Positions 9,939-19,535 of a stretch of DNA of 64,000 bases are shown one piece after another (the first letter of the stretch is position 1; each line of letters opens with the position of its first letter). Both the position numbers and the translations under genes were made by a program. Under the pieces are notes generated by a model, which worked only from the letters and a program-made list of their open reading frames with translations, did no database searches and was not told the origin of the DNA. Origin of the DNA: F22 sp963668535 (GTDB lineage: Bacteria > Bacteroidota > Bacteroidia > Bacteroidales > Bacteroidaceae); the NCBI GenBank assembly GCA_963668535.1, contig OY764867.1, forward strand, positions 1,798,001 to 1,862,000. The letters are read 5' to 3'.

Positions 9939-11297
9939 TTATCGGCTAAAGGAAAGCTCTTCGCCCATGAGCGATTCGTCAATTTCCCCATTGTTGTACA
10001 CAAGGCGCCCATTGACAAATGTTTTTTCAACTTTCCATGTCATTCTTACTTTTTTCATAGGAGTCCATCCACAAGAGCTAAGTACATCTTTGTCTTCCAC
10101 TTTGTACATATCTGTAGGACTAACAAGTACCAAGTCGGCTTTGTAGCCTTCTCGAATAAAACCTCGATCTTCTACCCCATAAATAATGGCTGGATTGTGG
10201 CACATCTTTTCCACAACCTGTTCCATGCTAAAACTTTTCTTTTTAGATGTCAAGGAAAGCATTGCGATGAGGCCAAACTGGATAGACGGCATGCCAGACA
10301 TGGCTTTTAAGGCTCCACCACGTTTTTCTTCCAATGTATGAGGGGCGTGATCGGTAGCAATGACATCAATGCGATCTTCTTTTATAGCAAGGCGCAATGC
10401 TTCACGATGTTTTTTCTTTTTAATAGCAGGATTGACTTTGATGAGTGCTCCCAGTGCCATATAATCTAGTTGAGAAAATTGTATATGAGGGATGCAAGCT
10501 TCAGTGGTAATTTTACGTTCAGCAAGCGGCACTGTATAATCTATTTCGTGAGCCAATAGTTTCATTTCCATCTCCGTAGAGATATGTAAGATATGTAGTC
10601 TTGAATTGCATTTTTTAGCCATCTTAACAGCTTGAGATGTTGCTGTGTGGCAAGCCAATTCATTTCTAATTTCAGGATGCTTAGCTAGCGGGATATCATC
10701 TATCCCACTAAAGGCTGAAAGATTGGCATGAATAATTTCTTGGTCTTCAGCGTGTACAGCTATGATTTTGTCGGTTGAACTAAAAAACTTTTCAAAGATA
10801 TAATTTTCAGAGACACCCATATTTCCTGTGCTATCCCCCATGAATAATTTCACACCACAAAAACGTGTTGGATCCAATTTATCAAGCAGTTCATAATTAT
10901 TACTACTAGCCCCAAAGTAGCATGAATAATTGGCAAGACATTTTTCACTAGCTAATTTCATTTTATCATTCCATGCCTCAATAGTTATTGTCTTTGGGTT
11001 TGTATTAGGCATATCCATAATGGAGGTTACCCCCCCTGCAACAGCTGCTTTACTTTCGCTCCTCATATTGGCTTTGTGAGTCAATCCTGGGTCACGAAAG
11101 TGCACGTGATCATCAATAACTCCTGGCAATAAATAATTGCCTTTAGCATTGATAGACATATCTACATGCTCATCTGGACGCTCGTCTCCACGGTATATGT
11201 GGAGAATACGGTCGCCTTGAATCAATACGCCACCATTAAATGTTTCTCCTTCATTGATTATTGTTGCATTTGAAATATATGTCTTTTTATTCTGCAT
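9939..11297 (-). CDS. pyrC: dihydroorotase
   Basis: Zinc amidohydrolase that cyclises carbamoyl aspartate to dihydroorotate in pyrimidine synthesis. 452 residues, the long class-I type. Motifs: DDHVHFRDPGLTHK (metal HxH), GGVTSIMDMPNTNP, GVKLFMGDSTGNM with the lysine expected to be carbamylated, HILHIST, and ATDHAPHTLEEK with the catalytic Asp. All key residues are present. It is the middle gene of a GT2 - pyrC - metallophosphoesterase run with gaps of 43 nt and 4 nt. Confidence 0.93.
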   Translation of the reverse strand: MQNKKTYISNATIINEGETFNGGVLIQGDRILHIYRGDERPDEHVDMSINAKGNYLLPGVIDDHVHFRDPGLTHKANMRSESKAAVAGGVTSIMDMPNTNPKTITIEAWNDKMKLASEKCLANYSCYFGASSNNYELLDKLDPTRFCGVKLFMGDSTGNMGVSENYIFEKFFSSTDKIIAVHAEDQEIIHANLSAFSGIDDIPLAKHPEIRNELACHTATSQAVKMAKKCNSRLHILHISTEMEMKLLAHEIDYTVPLAERKITTEACIPHIQFSQLDYMALGALIKVNPAIKKKKHREALRLAIKEDRIDVIATDHAPHTLEEKRGGALKAMSGMPSIQFGLIAMLSLTSKKKSFSMEQVVEKMCHNPAIIYGVEDRGFIREGYKADLVLVSPTDMYKVEDKDVLSSCGWTPMKKVRMTWKVEKTFVNGRLVYNNGEIDESLMGEELSFSR

Positions 11298-11340
11298 GAT
11301 ATAAACTTGTCTTTGAGGTTATGAATTTTATTGCGTGCAG

Positions 11341-12093
11341 CTAGTCTTCTTTTTGTGGATATTTGTGAAACAAGCTATGCAATTTGAGTTTGATAACTCC
11401 ACAGACTGCTTCACCAAAAATACTACCATTCATTTTACTTTCACCATGTTCACGATTGATAAAAATAACAGGAACTTCTACAATATTAAAGCCCATTTTA
11501 TATGCCGTAAATTTCATTTCGATTTGGAATGCATATCCTTTAAATCGTACAGCATCTAAGTCCATTTTTTCGAGTACTTTTCTAGAGTAACATTTAAAAC
11601 CAGCTGTTGTGTCACAAATGGGCAATCCAGTCATAATGCGTACATACTTAGAAGCAAAATAAGACAGCAACACACGATTCATTGGCCAATTAACCACATT
11701 CACACCACTCACATAGCGTGAACCAATGGCCACATCGGCTCCTCTCTCTTCGCATGCCTTTAGTAGACGTGGCAAATCACTTGGATTATGAGAAAAATCA
11801 GCATCCATCTCAAAGATGTACTCATAATCTCTAGCCAATGCCCACTTAAACCCAGTAATATAAGCTGTACCTAATCCTAATTTTGCAGTACGTTCCAAGA
11901 TGAATAATCTATCCTTCTTGTCCTCATCGTCCATCATACGTTTTACAATATTAGCGGTACCATCTGGTGATCCATCATCTATAACCAAGACGTTGAAGCT
12001 ATTTTCTAAATCGAAAATAGCTGATATAATGGCTGCTATATTTTCACGCTCATTGTATGTTGGGATGATGATTATACTGTTTGCCTTACTCAT
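11341..12093 (-). CDS. GT2 polyprenol-monophosphomannose synthase-like glycosyltransferase
   Basis: 250 residues, the size of soluble DPM1-type enzymes without the C-terminal membrane domain. Motifs in order: IIIPTYNERENI, LVIDDGSPDGTA, the DxD metal site in FEMDADFSHNP (about residue 95), GSRYVSGVNVVNWP, and TAGFKCYSRKVL. It probably transfers mannose or another hexose from a nucleotide sugar to polyprenyl phosphate on the cytoplasmic face, feeding envelope glycan synthesis. First gene of the operon ending in the metallophosphoesterase. Confidence 0.88.
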   Translation of the reverse strand: MSKANSIIIIPTYNERENIAAIISAIFDLENSFNVLVIDDGSPDGTANIVKRMMDDEDKKDRLFILERTAKLGLGTAYITGFKWALARDYEYIFEMDADFSHNPSDLPRLLKACEERGADVAIGSRYVSGVNVVNWPMNRVLLSYFASKYVRIMTGLPICDTTAGFKCYSRKVLEKMDLDAVRFKGYAFQIEMKFTAYKMGFNIVEVPVIFINREHGESKMNGSIFGEAVCGVIKLKLHSLFHKYPQKED

Positions 12094-12138
12094 GCTCGTC
12101 TTATTTGTCTAAAAAAGTTTAAATGGTGGTATATGTCG

Positions 12139-12146
12139 CAAAGTTA
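12139..12146 (-). promoter_or_regulatory. -7 box upstream of the GT2-pyrC operon
   Basis: On the minus strand the sequence is TAACTTTG, a full match to TAnnTTTG, about 45 nt before the GT2 start. I see no clear -33 element. Confidence 0.45.
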
Positions 12147-12182
12147 CGAGTTTTTATCCGTAAGTCCATATCTATGTAAGTG

Positions 12183-12198
12183 TATTTTTGTATTTTTG
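12183..12198 (+). promoter_or_regulatory. tandem -7 boxes before mfd
   Basis: Two adjacent TATTTTTG octamers (12183-12190 and 12191-12198) both match TAnnTTTG. They lie so close to the gene that the transcript would begin at or just before the ATG at 12206. Either the mRNA is nearly leaderless or translation begins at the ATG at 12227. Confidence 0.5.
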
Positions 12199-12205
12199 CA
12201 GGCAT

Positions 12206-15200
12206 ATGGTTCAAAATAAATCAGAAATGAAAGCATCGGATATATATTCTCTTCCCGAATTGCTTCAACATTTTGAGGAACATCCTCGTTTTCAGGAGCT
12301 AAGAGTAGCGTTCAATACCGCAGCTTCCATGCATTTGGCAGGTCTCAAGGAGTCTTCTTCAGCTTTTTGGGTAGCAATGCTGTATAAATACAATGTGTCT
12401 CGTCAAGTGCTTTGCGTACTTGATGACGTAGAACAAGCCGGTTATTTTTATCATGATATTTCTCGGTTGATTGATGCTGAGCAAGTACTCTTTTTGCCCA
12501 TCTCTTATCGTCGTTCTATGCGAGATGGTCAATTGGATGAGACCCAAGTCATTTTACGTACAGAAGTCCTTTCTGCTTTACAACAAAACAGACCTGTGGT
12601 TATTGTTACACATCCAGAAGCATTGGGAGAGCCAGTGGTGAGTCGAAAGCAGCTTGATAATTATTCTTTGGCTTTGACCAAAAATCAAACTATTGCTCCT
12701 CAGAAAGTGGTGAATCATTTGGTTGACATTGGATTTGAACGTGTTGCTTATGTCTATCATCCTGGACAAGTCGCTCTTCGTGGTTCCATCCTAGATATTT
12801 TTTCTTATTCGAATGACATGCCTTATCGTGTCGATTTCTTTGGCGATGATATAGACTCCATTCGTACTTTTGCTATTGATACTCAGCTCTCAGTGGAGAT
12901 GTTGGATCATATCAATATTGTGCCAAGTCTTGTCGAGCAGACAGAAGTGGCGCAGACCTTATTCGATTTATTAGATGCAGAATGTTTGTGTTGTATGTAT
13001 GATATGCAGTATATTGTTGATACCATTGCTGCTATGGAAGTTCCTCAAATGCCTGCAACCAAGGTCTCTGCTGCTTTCAGCTCTTTCAAACAGCTTTTTA
13101 TCGGTACACAAGCTCCAGCCGATGTTAGTCAAGTGATGGTAGATGTGCTTCCTCAGCCGATGTTTCATAAAAACTTTGAGTTGGTTATGCACACCTTGCA
13201 AGATTATTTTGACCAAGGTTACGAGTTGTTTCTCTGTAGTGATAGCGAGAAACAGCATGAGCGCTTGCATAACATTCTTGAAGATAGAGAGGAAACATTT
13301 ACTTTCCACTCTGTTGCAAAAACCATTCATGCTGGTTTTGTCGATGAGACATTAAAGTGTTGTTATTTTACCGATCATCAAATGTTTGATCGATATCATA
13401 AATATAGTTTACGCAACGAACAAGTCAAACGCGGAAAGGCAGCTGTTAGTTTGAAAGAACTGACTATGTTTGAGTTAAATGATTTTGTGGTGCATATAGA
13501 CCATGGAGTCGGTCGATTTGCTGGCCTAGTACGTCTACCCCAAGGAGATAGCTATCAAGAAGCCATTAAATTGGTTTATGCCAATGGCGATACTGTTTTT
13601 GTTTCCATTCACTCGCTACATAAAATCTCCAAATATAAAGGCAAAGAAGGCGACCCACCTCGTTTAAGTAAGCTTGGCACAGGGGCTTGGCAAAAACTCA
13701 AAGAGCGTAAAAAGTCCAAACTTAAAGATATAGCGCGTGATCTCATAAAGCTGTATGCTCAAAGAAGAAAAGCTGTAGGCTATGCTTTTAGTCGTGATAG
13801 CTTTTTACAACAAGAGCTAGAAGCTAGTTTTCGTTATGAGGACACCCCCGACCAATTAAAAACGACTCAAGACGTTAAACGTGATATGGAGCGTTCTTTA
13901 CCTATGGATCGATTGGTCTGTGGTGATGTCGGATTCGGTAAGACAGAGATTGCTATTCGTGCAGCATTTAAAGCAGTAGCCGATGATAAACAAGTTGCAA
14001 TCCTAGTTCCAACGACTGTCTTGGCATATCAGCATTATCAGAGTTTTAAGAAGCGTTTGGATGGACTGCCATGTCGTGTTGATTATTTGAGTCGTGCGCG
14101 TTCTGCCAAGCAACGTACAGAGGTGCTCACAGGATTAAAAGAAGGAGAGATTCAAATTGTCATAGGCACACACCAACTTCTAAACAAAAATGTGCAGTTC
14201 AAAGACTTAGGATTGCTTGTTATTGATGAAGAACAACGTTTCGGAGCTGGACAAAAAGAAAAATTGAAACAAATGCGTGTCAATGTGGATACTTTGACCC
14301 TTACAGCGACACCTATTCCACGCACCCTGCAATTCAGTTTAATTGGGGCGCGAGATTTGAGTATTATATCCACTCCGCCACCCAATAGACGGCCTATTCA
14401 AACTGAAGTTCATCCCTTCAATCCCGAAATTATTGCTGACGCGGTACGCTTTGAATTAAGTCGCAATGGCCAAGTCTTTTTTGTACATAATCGCATAGAT
14501 GCTCTAGAAACATTGAAAGCCATGATTGTACGTGACGTCCCAGATTGTCGCGTTTGTATAGGACATGGACAGATGAAACCACAAGAGCTTGAAGACTTAA
14601 TCGTTGATTTTGTCAACCATGAGTATGATCTGTTGTTGGCAACTACTATTATTGAAAGTGGTATAGATATGCCCAATGTCAATACTATTATTGTTAATGA
14701 TGCGCATCATTTTGGACTTAGCGCATTGCATCAGTTGAGAGGGCGTGTAGGTCGTAGCGATCGCAAAGCATTTTGTTATTTACTTGCGCCACCTATGGCT
14801 AGTTTACCGGATAATTCTCGACGTCGTTTACAAGCTATAGAGAATTACAGTGATTTAGGAAGTGGCATTCATATCGCTATGCAAGATTTGGATATTCGTG
14901 GTGCTGGCAACTTACTTGGAGCAGAACAAAGTGGATTTATCGCTGATTTAGGATACGAGACCTACCAAAAGATCTTAACTGAGGCTGTGCAGGAACTTAA
15001 AATAGAAGAGTTTGCAGAACTTTATCAAGAGGCGCCATCTGGAGAAAGTCTTGACCAAGAGACGCAAGATAAGGTGTCTCAACATCCTCGTGGAGATGAG
15101 TTTGTAGAAGAAACGCTATTTGAAAGTGACTATCACCTCAATCTACCAGTGTCTTATGTGCCAGGAAATCCAGAGCGTATGCTGTTATATCGAGAACTAG

Positions 15201-15568
15201 ATGGAATGCATGATGATGAAGAAGTGACTGCATTTAGAAAACGACTCGAAGATCGTTTTGGGCCATTACCTCCAGAGACAGAAGGGTTACTTCATGTCGT
15301 TCCTTTACGTCGTCTGGCAGCAAAACTTGGTATAGAACGGGTGAGTTTGAAAAATAACAGCATGTATTTATTCTTTGTCAGTCAGCAAGATAGTGCTTAC
15401 TATATGAGCGACGCTTTTGCCAAATTTTTATACTATGCAGCTCATCATCCCCGTAAGATGAAGCTGAGGGAAAAGAATAAAGTGCGCTCCATGCATGTGA
15501 TGAATATTCCAAATATTCAGGAAGGTCTTCGAGTTATACAAGAAATTTCTGAACAAACGATCAATTAG
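12206..15568 (+). CDS. mfd: transcription-repair coupling factor
   Basis: DNA translocase that removes stalled RNA polymerase and recruits UvrA. About 1120 residues. N-terminal UvrB-like region, then the RNA-polymerase-interacting CarD-like domain (VVHIDHGVGRFAGLVRL, about residue 430), and the SF2 motor with Walker A GDVGFGKTE, the DEEQRFG box, TATPIPRTLQ and QLRGRVGRSDRKAFCYLL. The C-terminal UvrA-inhibitory domain is last. A longer frame begins at a TTG at 12188 inside the promoter; the ATG at 12206 is preferred, with 12227 as an alternative. Confidence 0.95.
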   Translation: MVQNKSEMKASDIYSLPELLQHFEEHPRFQELRVAFNTAASMHLAGLKESSSAFWVAMLYKYNVSRQVLCVLDDVEQAGYFYHDISRLIDAEQVLFLPISYRRSMRDGQLDETQVILRTEVLSALQQNRPVVIVTHPEALGEPVVSRKQLDNYSLALTKNQTIAPQKVVNHLVDIGFERVAYVYHPGQVALRGSILDIFSYSNDMPYRVDFFGDDIDSIRTFAIDTQLSVEMLDHINIVPSLVEQTEVAQTLFDLLDAECLCCMYDMQYIVDTIAAMEVPQMPATKVSAAFSSFKQLFIGTQAPADVSQVMVDVLPQPMFHKNFELVMHTLQDYFDQGYELFLCSDSEKQHERLHNILEDREETFTFHSVAKTIHAGFVDETLKCCYFTDHQMFDRYHKYSLRNEQVKRGKAAVSLKELTMFELNDFVVHIDHGVGRFAGLVRLPQGDSYQEAIKLVYANGDTVFVSIHSLHKISKYKGKEGDPPRLSKLGTGAWQKLKERKKSKLKDIARDLIKLYAQRRKAVGYAFSRDSFLQQELEASFRYEDTPDQLKTTQDVKRDMERSLPMDRLVCGDVGFGKTEIAIRAAFKAVADDKQVAILVPTTVLAYQHYQSFKKRLDGLPCRVDYLSRARSAKQRTEVLTGLKEGEIQIVIGTHQLLNKNVQFKDLGLLVIDEEQRFGAGQKEKLKQMRVNVDTLTLTATPIPRTLQFSLIGARDLSIISTPPPNRRPIQTEVHPFNPEIIADAVRFELSRNGQVFFVHNRIDALETLKAMIVRDVPDCRVCIGHGQMKPQELEDLIVDFVNHEYDLLLATTIIESGIDMPNVNTIIVNDAHHFGLSALHQLRGRVGRSDRKAFCYLLAPPMASLPDNSRRRLQAIENYSDLGSGIHIAMQDLDIRGAGNLLGAEQSGFIADLGYETYQKILTEAVQELKIEEFAELYQEAPSGESLDQETQDKVSQHPRGDEFVEETLFESDYHLNLPVSYVPGNPERMLLYRELDGMHDDEEVTAFRKRLEDRFGPLPPETEGLLHVVPLRRLAAKLGIERVSLKNNSMYLFFVSQQDSAYYMSDAFAKFLYYAAHHPRKMKLREKNKVRSMHVMNIPNIQEGLRVIQEISEQTIN

Positions 15569-15573
15569 ACGTG

Positions 15574-15608
15574 TATATCCTGTCATAATGGCAGGATATA
15601 TTCTTTTA
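15574..15608 (+). terminator. probable terminator after mfd
   Basis: A 9-bp perfect stem (TATATCCTG/CAGGATATA) with a 9-nt loop is followed by a short T-rich stretch (TTCTTTTAT). Confidence 0.6.
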
Positions 15609-15660
15609 TGTCAGTTTATAGTCTTTTTTTGTTCATTTCTGGTCCCCCATTTTTTGTTTT

Positions 15661-15676
15661 TGGCACGCCACTTGCA
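15661..15676 (+). promoter_or_regulatory. sigma-54 (RpoN) promoter for dnaK
   Basis: The sequence is TGGCACG, four bases, then TTGCA: a complete match to the sigma-54 -24/-12 consensus with the correct 10-nt spacing between the invariant GG and GC. Transcription would start near 15687, giving a leader of about 95 nt before dnaK. No comparably good TAnnTTTG promoter is seen in this gap. An upstream activator site was not identified. Confidence 0.75.
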
Positions 15677-15782
15677 TTGATGGGTTTTGTCGTCGTGTGG
15701 CTGATAACTCATATGTAGTGAGACTAATCATGTAGTCCACGGCGCTTAAAACAAGAATAAACAAATTAAACAATAAATAATT

Positions 15783-17693
15783 ATGGGAAAGATCATTGGT
15801 ATCGACTTAGGAACAACAAACTCATGTGTTTCTGTATTTGAAGGTAGCGAACCAGTAGTAATCGCTAATAGTGAAGGTAAACGCACCACTCCTTCTATCG
15901 TAGGTTTTGTAGATGGTGGTGAACGTAAAGTAGGTGATCCTGCAAAACGTCAAGCAATTACAAACCCAACAAAAACAGTTTTTTCTATCAAACGTTTTAT
16001 GGGTGAAACATACGATCAAGTATCTAAAGAAATTGCTCGTGTTCCTTATAAAGTAGTAAAGGGAGACAATAATACTCCACGTGTACAAATTGATGAACGT
16101 CAATATACACCACAAGAAATCTCTGCAATGGTTCTTCAAAAAATGAAGAAAACTGCTGAAGATTATTTAGGACAAGAAGTGACAGAAGCTGTAATCACTG
16201 TGCCTGCATACTTCTCAGATTCTCAACGTCAAGCGACTAAAGAAGCTGGACAAATTGCAGGTCTTGAGGTGAAACGTATCGTCAACGAACCAACTGCAGC
16301 TGCACTTGCCTACGGTATCGATAAGACCGATAAAGATATGAAAGTCGCTGTGTTCGACCTTGGTGGTGGTACATTTGATATCTCTATTCTAGAATTTGGT
16401 GGTGGTGTATTTGAAGTATTATCTACAAATGGTGATACTCACCTTGGTGGTGATGACTTCGACCAAGTAATCATTAACTGGTTGGTAGACGAGTTTAAGA
16501 ATGACGAAGGTGCCGACTTGTCTAAGGACCCAATGGCATTACAACGTTTGAAGGAGGCAGCAGAAAAGGCTAAGATTGAATTGTCTTCTTCTACTTCTAC
16601 TGAAATCAACCTTCCATATATCATGCCAGTAGATGGTGTGCCAAAGCACTTAGTAAAGACATTAACTCGTGCGAAGTTTGAGAGTCTATCTCATGCATTG
16701 ATTCAAGGCTGTCTTGAACCATGTAAGAAAGCAATGCAAGATGCAGGCCTTTCTAATTCTGACATTGATGAAGTGATTTTGGTTGGTGGTTCTTCTCGTA
16801 TCCCAGCTATTCAAGAGCTAGTAGAAAAGTTCTTCGGCAAAGCTCCATCTAAGGGTGTTAATCCTGACGAAGTTGTTGCAGTAGGTGCCGCAGTACAAGG
16901 TGCCGTACTTTCTGATGATATTGATGGTGTAGTCCTTCTAGATGTCACTCCATTGACATTGGGTATTGAAACAATGGGTGGTGTCATGACCAAGCTTATT
17001 GATGCCAATACAACTATCCCAACTAAGAAGAGTCAAGTCTTCTCTACAGCTGCGGATAACCAAACACAAGTAACCATTCATGTGTTACAAGGGGAACGTC
17101 CAATGGCTGCACAGAATAAGTCAATTGGCCAGTTCAACTTAGATGGTATTGCTCCTGCACGTCGTGGTGTACCACAAATTGAAGTATCGTTTGATATCGA
17201 TGCTAATGGTATTCTACATGTTTCTGCTAAGGATAAGGCAACAGGTAAAGAACAAAAGATTGTTATTGAAGCATCATCTGGTCTTTCAGAAGACGAAATC
17301 AATCGTATGAAGGCAGAAGCCGAAGCTAATGCAGATGCTGATAAGGCTGAACGTGAAAAGATTGATAAGATGAATCAAGCTGATTCAGTTATTTTCCAAA
17401 CAGAAAAACAACTTGAAGAACTTGGTGATAAACTTCCTGCAGATAAGAAAGCTCCAATTGAAGCAGCTCTTACTAAGTTGAAAGAAGCTCACAAGGCTGA
17501 AGATCTCGCAGCTATCGATGCCGCTGTTAATGAAGTGAATACTGCCTTCCAAGCAGCAAGTGCTGAAATGTATCAACAAAGTGGCGGGGCTCAAGCAGGT
17601 CCTCAAGCTGGCCAACAAGCAGGTCCTCAACAAGGCTCTTCTCAAGGTAATACAGACGATGTACAAGATGCAGACTTCGAAGAAGTAAAATAA
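15783..17693 (+). CDS. dnaK: Hsp70 chaperone DnaK
   Basis: ATP-dependent folding chaperone, 636 residues. The start GKIIGIDLGTTNSCVSVFEG, phosphate-2 loop VFDLGGGTFDISIL, the linker region VVLLDVTPLTLGIETMGG, the substrate-binding domain, and a Q/G-rich tail ending in DVQDADFEEVK are all standard. It stands alone (no grpE or dnaJ beside it). An IS150-like element begins only 31 nt after the stop codon, so the native 3' end of the transcript has probably been displaced. Confidence 0.98.
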   Translation: MGKIIGIDLGTTNSCVSVFEGSEPVVIANSEGKRTTPSIVGFVDGGERKVGDPAKRQAITNPTKTVFSIKRFMGETYDQVSKEIARVPYKVVKGDNNTPRVQIDERQYTPQEISAMVLQKMKKTAEDYLGQEVTEAVITVPAYFSDSQRQATKEAGQIAGLEVKRIVNEPTAAALAYGIDKTDKDMKVAVFDLGGGTFDISILEFGGGVFEVLSTNGDTHLGGDDFDQVIINWLVDEFKNDEGADLSKDPMALQRLKEAAEKAKIELSSSTSTEINLPYIMPVDGVPKHLVKTLTRAKFESLSHALIQGCLEPCKKAMQDAGLSNSDIDEVILVGGSSRIPAIQELVEKFFGKAPSKGVNPDEVVAVGAAVQGAVLSDDIDGVVLLDVTPLTLGIETMGGVMTKLIDANTTIPTKKSQVFSTAADNQTQVTIHVLQGERPMAAQNKSIGQFNLDGIAPARRGVPQIEVSFDIDANGILHVSAKDKATGKEQKIVIEASSGLSEDEINRMKAEAEANADADKAEREKIDKMNQADSVIFQTEKQLEELGDKLPADKKAPIEAALTKLKEAHKAEDLAAIDAAVNEVNTAFQAASAEMYQQSGGAQAGPQAGQQAGPQQGSSQGNTDDVQDADFEEVK

Positions 17694-17776
17694 AGATAGG
17701 TAAAATATACCATCGAAATATAATGGGGTGCAGCTCACTTGAAGTGACCCCGAAAAGTTGGACGTTAAATTAAACG

Positions 17777-18568
17777 TTAATAATTAAGACCTCTATAGTA
17801 TTGAGCTCGGTATTGTACCGGGCTCATTCCTTTTAATCTAAGTTTTATTCTTTTCGTATTATACCAAATTATGTATTCCTTAAGTTCAGCCTCAAAGCTG
17901 TCCATACTATCGAAATGGTTTACATACAACAATTCATTCTTCATCAGTCCAAAGAAGTTCTCCATCATAGAGTTGTCTAAGCAGTTTCCTTTGCGGGACA
18001 TACTTTGTACAACACCATTATCATTCAGCATCTTTTGATATTGCGTATGTTGGTAATGCCATCCTTGATCTGAGTGAATCAATAGACCATTAAGATTCTT
18101 ATGCTGTTTAAATGCCTTTTTAAGCATATCCGTAACCATTTTTAGGTTGGGGCTGCGGGTAATTGTATATGTTATTATCTCTCCATTGTACATGTCGAGT
18201 ATTGGAGATATATACAGCTTCTCATCCTTGATGCAGACTTGCGACACATCTGTAGTCCATTTCTGGTTTGGTCTTTCTGCTAAGAAATTTCTATCAATGA
18301 TATTTGGTGCAATCTTTCCTGTCTGACCCTTGTAAGAATGATAGTGACGTTTCTTTCGCTTTGCTTTTAGTCCCATTTGAGACATCAGTTTCTGCACTGT
18401 CTTATGATTGATGTTGCAGCCTTCATTGCGCATGGATAAACAGATTCTTCTATACCCATAACGACCTTTGCTGTCATCATATATTGTTTTAATACGCTTT
18501 CTTGTATCATCATAGCCATCACTGTCCTTCAGACGTGATAGATGGTAATAGAATACGGAGCGAGCCAT
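17777..18568 (-). CDS. IS150-type transposase OrfB (DDE integrase core)
   Basis: 263 residues from its own ATG; the frame stays open upstream to the slippery site in orfA, so the active product is probably an OrfAB fusion. An HTH_21 segment (RYGYRRICLSMRNEGCNINHKTVQKLMSQMGL) is followed by the rve core with all three acidic residues: WTTDVSQ, LIHSDQGWHYQ and NCLDNSMMENFFGLMKNELLY. It should be catalytically competent. Confidence 0.92.
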   Translation of the reverse strand: MARSVFYYHLSRLKDSDGYDDTRKRIKTIYDDSKGRYGYRRICLSMRNEGCNINHKTVQKLMSQMGLKAKRKKRHYHSYKGQTGKIAPNIIDRNFLAERPNQKWTTDVSQVCIKDEKLYISPILDMYNGEIITYTITRSPNLKMVTDMLKKAFKQHKNLNGLLIHSDQGWHYQHTQYQKMLNDNGVVQSMSRKGNCLDNSMMENFFGLMKNELLYVNHFDSMDSFEAELKEYIIWYNTKRIKLRLKGMSPVQYRAQYYRGLNY

Positions 18569-18612
18569 CTTTACCTTCCCGAGAATACTCTCAAGAAAGA
18601 ATCCTTCCTGCC

Positions 18613-19152
18613 TTAGTTCTTCGATGGTCCGTGCCCAATCTCGCGTAGTCGGGCTTTCCTTTCTTCTACTAAGGCTCTCACTTTTTTTAGCAGTGCCACC
18701 TCTAAGCGCAAATCCTCGTTTTCTTTCTTGAGTCTTTCCAGCTCAGTCAGTGGCTTTATATTCTTTTTTGGTCTTCCCATACCTGTAGGTCTGCCACGCT
18801 TTTTACATTTACTTAGTGCATCTATGCCCTCTGTGCGCATCGTCTTTAACCATACACTTATCTGTTGAGAACTTGCACCATACTTTAACGAAGCTGCATG
18901 CAAAGTTATATGGTTTTCTTCTATATCAAGAACAATTTTGCGCTTTAATGCATAGTCAGCCCTAATATTAGGCAGTTTTTGCAAGCCTAATATTCCTTCT
19001 TTTTGATAGCGTGACCATAAGACTTTTAGTCGCTGTTCACCTATTCCGTAGTTCCTATGGATAGAAGAAAAGGATATTCCATCTTCTAACATGTGCATAT
19101 ACCGAAGGCAATCTGATGGGGTATGTTTCTTTCTTGCTTTCTTTTTAATCAT
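18613..19152 (-). CDS. IS150-type transposase OrfA (helix-turn-helix)
   Basis: 179 residues. Two helix-turn-helix units (around residues 10-45 and 65-100) bind the element ends, followed by a leucine-rich coiled coil (PLTELERLKKENEDLRLEVALLKK) for multimerisation. The zero-frame product ends shortly after the A7G slippery run. Layout is typical of the IS150 group. Confidence 0.9.
   Translation of the reverse strand: MIKKKARKKHTPSDCLRYMHMLEDGISFSSIHRNYGIGEQRLKVLWSRYQKEGILGLQKLPNIRADYALKRKIVLDIEENHITLHAASLKYGASSQQISVWLKTMRTEGIDALSKCKKRGRPTGMGRPKKNIKPLTELERLKKENEDLRLEVALLKKVRALVEERKARLREIGHGPSKN
18681..18688 (-). other. programmed -1 frameshift site in IS element
   Basis: On the coding strand seven A are followed by G, read CTA AAA AAA GTG in the orfA frame. 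A -1 slip joins orfA to the open orfB frame upstream of its ATG, giving the fused transposase expected for IS3-family elements. Confidence 0.75.
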
Positions 19153-19419
19153 AATAAACCCCGAAAGTTTTTTGTCTAACTTTCGGGGTTCATATCAACT
19201 GAGCTGCACCCCATTTTTTATGGATTTTTTTTAGTTGTATAGAATCAGAATTTCTTGTATTAACAAATAATTATCGTTTCATATAATCGATTCCTTCAAG
19301 AAACTGTAGAGTCATAATTGTTTGATTTAGCCTTGTTGCCAAGGGGAATTTTTAGACAAAGAAGCGACGATTTCCTTACACATATATCGCCGTTAAACGA
19401 GACGTATATGGTAGCTCGC

Positions 19420-19487
19420 TAGCAAGTATATGATAGCTCGCTCTTATATACTTGCTAGGGTAGTTGTCAAGTATATAAGAGCGAGCT
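19420..19487. repeat. two mutually exclusive stem-loops in a gap
   Basis: The region 19214-19535 holds no gene. It contains a perfect 20-bp inverted repeat (19435-19454 with 19468-19487, 13-nt loop). The left arm also pairs over 12 bp with an upstream copy (19420-19431 with 19446-19457). Only one of the two hairpins can form at a time. It lies between the IS element and the 3' end of the DUF2007-like gene. Confidence 0.6.
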
Positions 19488-19535
19488 CTTAAGTATATCT
19501 CGGTTTGCTGTGATATACGAGCCTCAAGGATGGGC

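Larger units (their letters stand above)
17724..19213 (-). mobile_element. IS3-family (IS150-like) insertion sequence, intact
   Basis: About 1490 bp bounded by imperfect inverted repeats that start TGGGGTGCAGCTCA and continue through a shared CCCCGAAA block (17724 onward, and complement ending at 19213). It carries overlapping orfA and orfB with a slippery run between them and intact catalytic residues. I see no clear 3-4 bp target duplication. It is inserted directly downstream of dnaK in the opposite orientation. Confidence 0.9.
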
